NCBI RefSeq assembly: GCF_900176375.1
Contig: NZ_FWYF01000004.1
Location: 124,001 to 188,000, forward strand
Reading direction: 5' to 3'
DNA length: 64,000 nt
DNA from: Reichenbachiella faecimaris
GTDB taxonomy: Bacteria; Bacteroidota; Bacteroidia; Cytophagales; Cyclobacteriaceae
How positions within the stretch are numbered: position 1 is the stretch's first letter; each line of letters starts with the position of its first letter. The notes under the pieces are model-generated. The model was not told where the DNA came from and made no database searches. It saw nothing but the letters and a program-made list of their open reading frames with translations. Made by a program: the position numbers and the translations under genes. Shown piece after piece: positions 1 through 7,083 of this stretch.

Positions 1-1
1 G

Positions 2-847
2 GTAGCTATTATTCCATACGCATTCTGCAGTCCTTCTCAGCCTAAGGTCTCCTTTGATCACCCAAGGCAATGGCAGGGAGAAACCACTAAAGGCATCACA
101 AAAGCCATCCAACTGGCGCATCAATCCAATCTAAAAGTCATGATCAAACCACATCTATGGGTTTCTGGTCAGGGGTGGGCTGGAGATCTAAATTATGACA
201 ATAGTAATGATATAAAACTATGGAAATCTAGCTACACTGAGTACATCTTACATTTTGCCAAAGTTGCACAGGAGCATAAGGTTGAAATGATGTCCATTGG
301 TACAGAAGTACGCCACATCACTACAAATCATCCCTATTACTGGATGGACTTAATTAATCAAATTAGAGCAGTCTACAAAGGGTCTCTTACCTATTCAGCC
401 AACTGGGACAACTATGAAAATATTTCATTTTGGGACAAACTGGATTACATAGGGATAGACGCTTATTTTCCCATTAGCGAATCCATGACACCCACTGTAG
501 AAGAATTGCTTCAGAAGGCTCAAAAGACCAAGCTAAACATAGGAAACTTCTCTAATACCCATCTTAAAAAAGTGCTATTCACTGAATTTGGATTTAAAAG
601 CACAAATTATTGTACTGCTGGCCATTGGAAATCTGCGTTGGGAAACCAAAAGCCAGACTTTGAAGGGCAAGCCAACGCCTACGAAGCCTTCTTTGGTACC
701 TACTGGAATGAGGATTGGTTTGCAGGTGGATTTGCATGGAAATGGCACTACAAACACGAAGAGGCTGGAGGAATCACAAACTACGAATTTACACCTCAAA
801 ACAAACTAGCAGAAAAAATACTTAAAAAGCAGTATGCCAAGTTTTAA
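2..847 (+). CDS. GH113-type glycoside hydrolase (beta-mannanase-like), 5' end outside window
   Basis: The reading frame is open from the first bases of the window, so the start lies upstream; about 282 residues of the C-terminal part are present. The sequence looks like a (beta/alpha)8 glycosidase of the GH113 type. Two glutamates sit where this clan places its catalytic pair: one in SIGTEVRH (GAA at 305-307, expected acid/base) and one in LFTEFGFKS (GAA at 584-586, expected nucleophile). GIDAYFP and FAWKWHY also fit the barrel strands. GH113 enzymes cleave beta-mannans, but substrate cannot be read here. The missing N-terminus would show whether it is exported. It stands alone, followed by a 164-bp spacer. 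The family call is by motif; a related clan-A glycosidase remains possible. Confidence 0.7.
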   Translation, partial: VAIIPYAFCSPSQPKVSFDHPRQWQGETTKGITKAIQLAHQSNLKVMIKPHLWVSGQGWAGDLNYDNSNDIKLWKSSYTEYILHFAKVAQEHKVEMMSIGTEVRHITTNHPYYWMDLINQIRAVYKGSLTYSANWDNYENISFWDKLDYIGIDAYFPISESMTPTVEELLQKAQKTKLNIGNFSNTHLKKVLFTEFGFKSTNYCTAGHWKSALGNQKPDFEGQANAYEAFFGTYWNEDWFAGGFAWKWHYKHEEAGGITNYEFTPQNKLAEKILKKQYAKF

Positions 848-955
848 ATCAGATGCTTATATTCCCACCTAAATCCATTTTCCCATTCTTGTAATTTTCT
901 AAATAAGCCCTTGTATTTTATAAAAAAAATGCAATATTACGCTAGTTATTTATCG

Positions 956-982
956 ATCTGAGGATACTCAATGACCTCAGAT
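956..982 (+). promoter_or_regulatory. perfect 8-bp inverted repeat in the leader of the barrel gene
   Basis: ATCTGAGG (956-963) is followed 11 bases later by its exact complement CCTCAGAT (975-982), ending 29 bases before the ATG at 1012. In RNA this would form a leader hairpin; as DNA it could be an operator. No U-run follows, so it is not a typical terminator. Function is unknown. Confidence 0.4.
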
Positions 983-1011
983 TAATCTTTAAACCTAAAA
1001 TTTAAACAATT

Positions 1012-1524
1012 ATGAAAACTAAATTACTCGCATTAGCCTTAGTAGGTTTATTCGCAATCAATGGTGCCATGGCACAAGAACAGGGAGACATGAGAGCTGG
1101 TCTTGGTGTAGTACTTGGAACAAAAGCTGGATTTGATGAAGACGGTGAAAAACTTGGATTCGGTCTAGCGCCATCATTTGAATATATGATCACTGATGCA
1201 ATCAGTGGTGCTGTTTCTTATGACTGGTATTTCAAGTCTTCTGTTGGGGGGGTGGATATCAACATCAGTTACCTTAACATTGATGGTAGATATTACTTCA
1301 TGACTGGAGATACTCAAGTATATGGTCTTGCTGGACTTGGATTTGGTATGTCAAAAGTGTCAGCTGGAGGAGGATCTGTTTCAGATTCTGAGGCTGGTCT
1401 TAACATTGGTGCAGGTGCTGTTTTTCCTATGAGTGATGCTCTTGGTATTAACGCTCAGGCTAAATATCAAACTGCAGGCGATGGTCAATTGGCTATCACA
1501 GCTGGCGTTGTTTATACTTTCTAA
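1012..1524 (+). CDS. small outer-membrane beta-barrel protein
   Basis: This 170-residue protein starts with a clear signal peptide (MKTKLLALALVGLFAINGAMA, cleavage about residue 21 before QEQGD). The mature part alternates hydrophobic and polar residues with many Gly, Tyr and Phe. It has typical barrel strands such as DGRYYFM and ends in GVVYTF with a C-terminal aromatic residue, as expected for an outer-membrane beta-barrel of the OmpW/porin-family type with about eight strands. Such proteins are structural or small-molecule pores; the ligand is unknown. It is monocistronic: a leader hairpin lies upstream and a strong terminator starts 20 bases after the stop. Confidence 0.75.
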   Translation: MKTKLLALALVGLFAINGAMAQEQGDMRAGLGVVLGTKAGFDEDGEKLGFGLAPSFEYMITDAISGAVSYDWYFKSSVGGVDINISYLNIDGRYYFMTGDTQVYGLAGLGFGMSKVSAGGGSVSDSEAGLNIGAGAVFPMSDALGINAQAKYQTAGDGQLAITAGVVYTF

Positions 1525-1543
1525 GTATTACTTCAAAGAATTT

Positions 1544-1574
1544 AAAAGTCCCGATAATCGTCGGGACTTTTTTT
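1544..1574 (+). terminator. rho-independent terminator of the barrel gene
   Basis: AGTCCCGA (1547-1554) pairs with TCGGGACT (1561-1568) around a six-base loop, and runs into seven T. Outer A/T pairs lengthen the stem. The T-run overlaps the stop codon of the convergent transporter gene at 1573-1575. Confidence 0.85.
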
Positions 1575-3258
1575 ATGCCCTAGGTCTAATGGTTTGCAGT
1601 AATACCCCTATCAAAATCACTCCCACACAGCCAATCACATTAAACCACAAGTAGCCAATGTCAGTGGAAAGGAATAAACCAATCACGGCTCCCTGAGATA
1701 GCACAGCGCCCCAAAAGACAGCAGTGCCTTGTACCTGCTTAAAGAAAAAGGCCACTAAAAAGATGCCCAGGATATTTCCGTAGAAAAGCGATCCTAAAAT
1801 ATTGACCATCTCAATCAAGTTCTCAGACTGATGCGCCATAAAGGCAAAACAAATCGCCAATACCCCCCATCCAGCCGTCATGAGTTTTGAGACCAGCATA
1901 TACTGACTTTCTGAGCCATTTTTATTGATCAGGTTTTTGTAAAAGTCGATCACAGTAGTAGAAGCCAGGGCATTGAGCTCACCAGAAGTAGAGGACATGG
2001 CGGCAGAAAATATCACAGCAATCAATAGCCCAATAATCCCTTGAGGTAAATAATTGAGTATAAAAGTCAAGAATACATAATCAGAATCTTTGAGTTTGAT
2101 AGACGCATCTGCTGAGGCAATCAGATTTTTCATCTCATTGCGAGAATCATTCACTCGCTCAGCTGTGAATTGCAATAACTGTTTGGCCTCCTCTTGATCT
2201 GCCATGGATCCAGCACTGAGTGCGTCTTTGTACACCATAGCAGAGGCCTTCCTTTTCCCCACCCAATAGTCGTGATCTTCTGTGACCAATGCCACCTCTT
2301 CTTTACCCAACTTACTCTCAACAGCCATCACGCTCTGTTGATTGAAATGAACAGGTGGCTGATAGAATATAAAAAAAACATACAACAGTGCGCCTGTCAG
2401 CAAAATGAAGAACTGCATAGGGATTTTCATCACAGCATTAAACATCAGACCCATTCGGCTTTCAGTCGTATTTTTTCCTCCCAAATAACGTTGAACTTGT
2501 GACTGATCTGTCCCAAAATAAGATAAAGCCAAAAACAGCCCGCCAAGAATTCCTGACCAGACTGTGTATCTTTTTTCAAAATCCAATGAAAAATCTACAG
2601 CATTTAGTTTATCCAAACTCCCAGCAATATGAAGTGCTTCTGGCAAAGTCACATAGTCAGACAAATAATAAATGATATAACCAAAGGCAATGACCATTCC
2701 TATCAAGATCACAGTCATCTGATGTTTTTGCGTTAGGCTTACTGCCTTAGTCCCTCCACTCACTGTATAAATAATGACCAACAACCCTACCAGCAGAATA
2801 GTCCATGAAAGACTCCAACCTAAAATGGTAGACAGGATGATTGCTGGTGCGTAGATGGTGATTCCAGCTGCCAATCCCCTTTGTATCAAAAATAAAAAGG
2901 CACCCAGTAGACGTGTCTTTTTATCGAATCTTTTTTCCAGGTATTCGTAAGCTGTGTATACTTTTAGTTTGTAATAAATCGGGATGAAGACAAAAGCGAC
3001 AATAATAAGCGCAATGGGCAAACCAAAGTAATTTTGGACGAAGGCCATGCCACTTTCATACCCCTGTCCAGGGGTAGAAATGAAGGTAATGGCACTGGCT
3101 TGCGTGGCCATGACAGAGAGGCCTATAGTTCCCCATTTCATGCTATTGCCACCTCGTAAATAACCGTCTATATCCTTAGTACCTAAGGTTTTATAAACAC
3201 CATAGCCTACAATGAGCCCCAATGTACCAAATAGTACAAATAAATCTAACGTGCTCAT
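1573..3258 (-). CDS. sodium:solute symporter (SSS family)
   Basis: A 561-residue integral membrane protein with about 13 hydrophobic segments and SSS-family hallmarks: an early GGNSMKWGTIGLSVMATQASA segment that matches the TM1-TM2 core, SGGTKAVSLT, and YFGTDQSQVQRY. These carriers use the sodium gradient to import sugars, amino acids or acids across the inner membrane. Between about residues 300 and 390 there is a long charged insertion (VESKLGKEEVALVTEDHDYW... onward) predicted outside the membrane, longer than in most relatives. The start overlaps the stop of a tiny upstream reading frame in an ATGA arrangement, and a secreted PIG-L deacetylase lies just upstream. The group therefore probably releases and then imports a deacetylated compound. 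The substrate itself is not evident. Confidence 0.85.
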   Translation of the reverse strand: MSTLDLFVLFGTLGLIVGYGVYKTLGTKDIDGYLRGGNSMKWGTIGLSVMATQASAITFISTPGQGYESGMAFVQNYFGLPIALIIVAFVFIPIYYKLKVYTAYEYLEKRFDKKTRLLGAFLFLIQRGLAAGITIYAPAIILSTILGWSLSWTILLVGLLVIIYTVSGGTKAVSLTQKHQMTVILIGMVIAFGYIIYYLSDYVTLPEALHIAGSLDKLNAVDFSLDFEKRYTVWSGILGGLFLALSYFGTDQSQVQRYLGGKNTTESRMGLMFNAVMKIPMQFFILLTGALLYVFFIFYQPPVHFNQQSVMAVESKLGKEEVALVTEDHDYWVGKRKASAMVYKDALSAGSMADQEEAKQLLQFTAERVNDSRNEMKNLIASADASIKLKDSDYVFLTFILNYLPQGIIGLLIAVIFSAAMSSTSGELNALASTTVIDFYKNLINKNGSESQYMLVSKLMTAGWGVLAICFAFMAHQSENLIEMVNILGSLFYGNILGIFLVAFFFKQVQGTAVFWGAVLSQGAVIGLFLSTDIGYLWFNVIGCVGVILIGVLLQTIRPRA

Positions 3259-3374
3259 TTGAAAGAAACGCTAAACCAGTACAACAATAAGATCACTACT
3301 GCCAGATTACCCAAAATAAATAGGTACATGGCTTTCCAGGTTTTGAAAAAAGGGGGCTTATCCAAAGGATCCAA
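3255..3374 (-). CDS. small single-helix membrane peptide between deacetylase and symporter
   Basis: A short frame fills the gap between the deacetylase stop (3398) and the symporter start (3258). It ends in TGA overlapping the symporter ATG (ATGA). From a TTG at 3372-3374 it gives 39 residues: a polar DKPPFFKTWKAMY stretch, then one helix LFILGNLAVVILLLYWF and a short SVSFK tail. The frame stays open upstream but has no ATG before the internal Met at 3327-3329, so the start is uncertain. The PPFFK(T/S)W signature and a hydrophobic anchor resemble small companion peptides of symporters (as DUF4212 is for some SSS carriers); that comparison is inference. The ATGA overlap and the membrane-like composition argue that it is real. 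Confidence 0.5.
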   Translation of the reverse strand: MDPLDKPPFFKTWKAMYLFILGNLAVVILLLYWFSVSFK

Positions 3375-3397
3375 ATTGACTTGAGTTAAATGAAAGA

Positions 3398-5878
3398 TTA
3401 TTCTTTTCCTATTGAAATCATGTTGGTGAAAATACGATAGGCTCCAGGTACACCTGCTGGCAATTCCCTAAACCAGGAATAACCTGAATAGATGTAGTAG
3501 CCTTCCCCATATTTTGTCACCAACAGGCCACCATCTCTTGGGTCTTCTTCAGGATCATTAGAAGAGAGTATGGCTTCGTATTGTTCGTCCCACTCATTAG
3601 GGAAATAAAGTCCGCGCTCCTGCACCCAACCCTCAAAATCAGCACTTGTGATTTTGTTGGGGAAATTCAATACCTGATGATCTGGCTTTAATATTCTCAC
3701 CTCGGCCTCCTCTACGGTCACACGATCTCTCGAAAGTTTGAGTGGATAAGGCCCTAAATCCTGTGTAACCAGTGCATGTGCCGTATTGTACTGCACGATC
3801 ATAGTTCCACCATTCTTCACGTAGTCCATCAGTTCTTCTTGGTAGAATTTCAGTCTGTCATTGGTATTGTACGCACGGATACCCAGGATCACGGCATCAT
3901 ACTTTTTCATTTTATCTGCTGTAATGTCTCCATTGGTCAGTGCTGTGACTTTGTAACCTACCTGCTCCAGACTCGCGGGGATTTCATCTCCAGATCCTAC
4001 GATATAGCCAACATTAGTTCCACGTTTTTCCAGCTCCACTTTCACCACTTTGGCTTTCGAAACTGGAAACAATGCCTGAATAGGAATGTGATCATATTCA
4101 ATACGTACCAGACTATTGTTGTATGTTTTTCCATCAATCTTAGCCATAGCGCCAATCTCACCACTGTGCGCAGTAGCAGGAGGAAACAACTCGAAGGTAT
4201 AAGTGCTTTCTGCTCCCTTATCGCTCAGATCAAATGCATGACTAGCAGGTTCCACTTTCCATCCTGACGGAATCTGCAAGGATAAATCACCTTTCAAATC
4301 CGATTTTCCAGCCAGCACCTGTACATCAATTTTCTTTGATCCTCCATTTCCAAACACATAGACTTTTTCAGAAATATTAAGAAATACTGGAGGTGTGATC
4401 TCTATTGGGCGATAAGTTTCTCCGTCTACAGGTGTATTCTCTTTGTAGATGACAGGCAGCTCATATTCCAAAAAAGTGCCATTGATTTCTACAGCAGCTA
4501 CCCAAGATAATGCTGGTGCATTTTCTGGTGTGCTGATGAGGTTTTGATCAGCTACTTTGTACATACCCAAAGTCCCTTCTTCTTTCAGCCAATAGGGGTC
4601 AGAATAGCTCATATTCGCATTCAATTTATCATTCATATCCATATTGAATGGTCTGTTGTTGTAGAGTTGCTGACGAATTGTGAAGCTTTGGTAATCCCCC
4701 AATTTGATAGTTGCCAATCTCATTTCTACATTCGAACGATTGATGGCCTCTACACTCAATACCACAGAATCACCTGGGGTGTAGGCAAACTGATCAGCTT
4801 TTACTTCCATATACAACCCTGTACAAGCTTTAATCAAGTCTTTAATCTCCTGTTGTTTGAGGTTTTTCCAATATTGATCCCTTACTTTTTCTAGTGCATT
4901 ATAAGCTGCTATGAGATCAGGCACTATGATGGATGGCTGGGTTGGGTCGAAATGCAAAATCGCATTATCCACATGATACCCAACTTTATCTCCTCCCTTT
5001 ACTCGGTTCCAGCTGGTATCAATTCCACTAAACATGTCAGCAGCCTTTTCACCAGCCGTATGATCAAAATATTCTATTTGAGTACCTCGCGAACCTGTAG
5101 AGCCAAAACCCTGACTCTTGTGCATACTTCTACTTAAGGACGCTATTTCAGGATAGGACTTTCCAAGCAATTGATTATAAGCACCTAGATCAAGTGTCAT
5201 CAAAGCCGCAGTATCCATGTCTATACCTGCTCTTTGATAGAAGAAAGGGTGTGTATTAAAAAGTATTCTTTTGGGTTGCCAAACGCCATATTGACTAGCC
5301 GATTCTGGATATTTTTTCTTGTCAGCAGCTATTTCAAAAGCCTCCTTGGCCAAAATAGCAGAAGCAGTATGATGTCCGTGACCACCCAATCCTGTACCAG
5401 GAAATCTGGTAATAATTAGGTCTGGTTTGTGCTTTCTATATACACGTACAAAGTCCGCTAACACTTGTTCCTTCTTCCAAATTTCGAAAGTCTCTTCTGC
5501 ACTTTTAGAGTAGCCAAAGTCATTGGCTCTACTGAAATATTGACGTCCACCATCTGTTCTTCGGGCAGCTAATAATTCCTGCGTTCTAATCAACCCCAGC
5601 AGTTCTCTGATTTCTGATCCAACCAAATTCTGCCCTCCATCTCCGCGAGTGGCAGATAAGTAGGCCGTATTAAATTTCTTCTCATTCGCCATATAGGCAA
5701 TCACTCTGGTATTTTCATCGTCTGGATGAGCGGCTACATATAGCACAGAGCCTAGCACATTGAGCTTTTGAAGCATCAACTGGATCTCTGCAGCATTCGG
5801 TTTTTTGGGTTGTTGGGCTTGGGCTGAATATAGGATGGTGAGAGATAAAAGGAATAAAAACAGTCGATTTGGTCGCAT
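3398..5878 (-). CDS. secreted PIG-L/LmbE-family deacetylase with C-terminal ThuA-like domain
   Basis: The start was set at the ATG at 5876-5878 because it begins a good signal peptide (MRPNRLFLFLLSLTILYSAQAQ); the frame extends further upstream without a sensible leader. The protein has 826 residues. The N-terminal LmbE/PIG-L domain (about 35-300) carries the zinc motif AHPDDE (residues 50-55) and GHGHHTAS. PIG-L enzymes are Zn-dependent N-deacetylases of N-acetylglucosaminyl or related groups. A middle beta-rich part is followed by a C-terminal segment (about 610-820, VGYIVGSGDEIPASLEQVGY, YDAVILGIRAYN) that looks like a class I glutamine amidotransferase/ThuA fold. It is the first gene of a leftward group with the small peptide and the SSS symporter. 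It should act in the periplasm or outside the cell; the substrate is unknown. Confidence 0.85.
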   Translation of the reverse strand: MRPNRLFLFLLSLTILYSAQAQQPKKPNAAEIQLMLQKLNVLGSVLYVAAHPDDENTRVIAYMANEKKFNTAYLSATRGDGGQNLVGSEIRELLGLIRTQELLAARRTDGGRQYFSRANDFGYSKSAEETFEIWKKEQVLADFVRVYRKHKPDLIITRFPGTGLGGHGHHTASAILAKEAFEIAADKKKYPESASQYGVWQPKRILFNTHPFFYQRAGIDMDTAALMTLDLGAYNQLLGKSYPEIASLSRSMHKSQGFGSTGSRGTQIEYFDHTAGEKAADMFSGIDTSWNRVKGGDKVGYHVDNAILHFDPTQPSIIVPDLIAAYNALEKVRDQYWKNLKQQEIKDLIKACTGLYMEVKADQFAYTPGDSVVLSVEAINRSNVEMRLATIKLGDYQSFTIRQQLYNNRPFNMDMNDKLNANMSYSDPYWLKEEGTLGMYKVADQNLISTPENAPALSWVAAVEINGTFLEYELPVIYKENTPVDGETYRPIEITPPVFLNISEKVYVFGNGGSKKIDVQVLAGKSDLKGDLSLQIPSGWKVEPASHAFDLSDKGAESTYTFELFPPATAHSGEIGAMAKIDGKTYNNSLVRIEYDHIPIQALFPVSKAKVVKVELEKRGTNVGYIVGSGDEIPASLEQVGYKVTALTNGDITADKMKKYDAVILGIRAYNTNDRLKFYQEELMDYVKNGGTMIVQYNTAHALVTQDLGPYPLKLSRDRVTVEEAEVRILKPDHQVLNFPNKITSADFEGWVQERGLYFPNEWDEQYEAILSSNDPEEDPRDGGLLVTKYGEGYYIYSGYSWFRELPAGVPGAYRIFTNMISIGKE

Positions 5879-5982
5879 ATTAGAATTATTAATTTCCAAC
5901 AATAATAGTTGGCTGAACATTAAGAAAAAAACAATAAGTGCTAAACGGTAATTTTGATGTGGAGTTATAGCCCACTGGAAAC

Positions 5983-6006
5983 ACAAGAAGCCCACCCAAT
6001 GGGCAG
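5983..6006 (-). terminator. weak terminator-like hairpin
   Basis: Downstream of the leftward lipoprotein gene, GCCCA (5990-5994) and TGGGC (6000-6004) form a short stem with a five-base loop. On the minus strand it is followed by a T-rich but interrupted stretch. The stem is short, so this is tentative. Confidence 0.25.
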
Positions 6007-6040
6007 GCCTCTATCCTACTTTAACCTAAACTTACTTTTC

Positions 6041-6937
6041 TTAACTCTTTCTTCTTCTGAACCTTTTTTTACGTCTTTGTTTTGGATCTATCTCTACTTC
6101 CTCAGAAACCCCATCTTGAGTAATGGTCACCAAATTGTCGCAAGCGCCATCACCATAGTCGATAACCTTTTCACTCTCACCTTCTATGTTGATTGTCAAA
6201 ATACCTGATACGGGAGCGTATGTACCCTCTTCTCTACATGCGCTCAATGTCAATATTGGGGTAGTTTCATCAACATCATTGGCGTAAGTCAACCCCTCAC
6301 GGTTTATTCCAGTTGCTGTCCCAAATCGTTCCACCTGAGTTTTTTCACCCTCTTCGTCGAAACTCGCAATCCTTGTCCTTGTAGATTCTCTGGTGGCAAT
6401 GGTGCCGTCAGGAAATGTCAGTTTACCTCCAGTCAATGTAGCATTGTACTCTTTTTCTGTGTCAGTCCCAGACACATAAGTCAGTACTCTGGTTCCCTCC
6501 ACTGCAATCGTATCTACAGAAAAATCTTCTAATGTTATAGTTCGTTTGAATCCAGGTACATCTCTTTCTCCCTCGTGGGTAATGATGATTTTTCCCTTTC
6601 TAATTCTACCATCACGACCTTCACATCCTTCTTCGCCAAAGTCAATCGTCATCGTCCCAGCGGCCTCATCTTCAGTGATTGTCACACAATCGCCAAAGCG
6701 TTTACCCCCAAACCCGAGCATGTTCAGTATCTTTCCTCCAGTTGATTCAAAGAAGTTGGTTGCATAATCAGCAGCTTCATCAATCTCTTCCATCAGTTCG
6801 CTAGAAGTGGTTTCTAAGCTAGCATCCTCAATAGCGATCTCAGTAGCACTACTCTCATCTACACTCTCTATATCATCAGAGCACGAGTAAAAAGTGAAAG
6901 CAGCAGTTGAGATAAAAATTCCAAGTAACTTTTTCAT
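6041..6937 (-). CDS. lipoprotein of unknown function with basic C-terminal tail
   Basis: A 298-residue protein with a lipoprotein signal (MKKLLGIFISTAAFTFYSCSDD; lipobox Cys at 19). An acidic Glu/Ser-rich stretch (about 20-60) follows. Then comes a beta-rich body with repeated CVTITEDE and GKIIITHEG-type strands, plus four cysteines that could form disulfides (GDCVTI, EEGCEGRDG, LSACREEG, GDGACDNL). It ends in a strikingly basic tail of Lys/Arg after DPKQ (QRRKKRFRRRKS). I do not recognise a family; the strand pattern resembles surface lipoproteins of Bacteroidota. The gene stands alone between the deacetylase (same strand) and the divergent carboxypeptidase. Confidence 0.6.
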   Translation of the reverse strand: MKKLLGIFISTAAFTFYSCSDDIESVDESSATEIAIEDASLETTSSELMEEIDEAADYATNFFESTGGKILNMLGFGGKRFGDCVTITEDEAAGTMTIDFGEEGCEGRDGRIRKGKIIITHEGERDVPGFKRTITLEDFSVDTIAVEGTRVLTYVSGTDTEKEYNATLTGGKLTFPDGTIATRESTRTRIASFDEEGEKTQVERFGTATGINREGLTYANDVDETTPILTLSACREEGTYAPVSGILTINIEGESEKVIDYGDGACDNLVTITQDGVSEEVEIDPKQRRKKRFRRRKS

Positions 6938-7059
6938 GGTTTTAATATTTAATGATTGTCTTTTTCAAATTTGTTTGGCTCTTTGACCCTACGACTGCCC
7001 AAAGGTTTAATTGAGTTGTAGATTTTTTTCAAAAACATGTCAGAATACTCTAAAAAGCT

Positions 7060-7067
7060 TATGTTTG
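7060..7067 (+). promoter_or_regulatory. Bacteroidota-type -7 box for the carboxypeptidase gene
   Basis: TATGTTTG matches the Bacteroidota -7 consensus TAnnTTTG exactly and lies 16 bases before the ATG at 7084, giving a very short leader. No convincing -33 TTTG was found at the usual spacing. Confidence 0.35.
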
Positions 7068-7083
7068 ATAGAAATAAGCAGAT

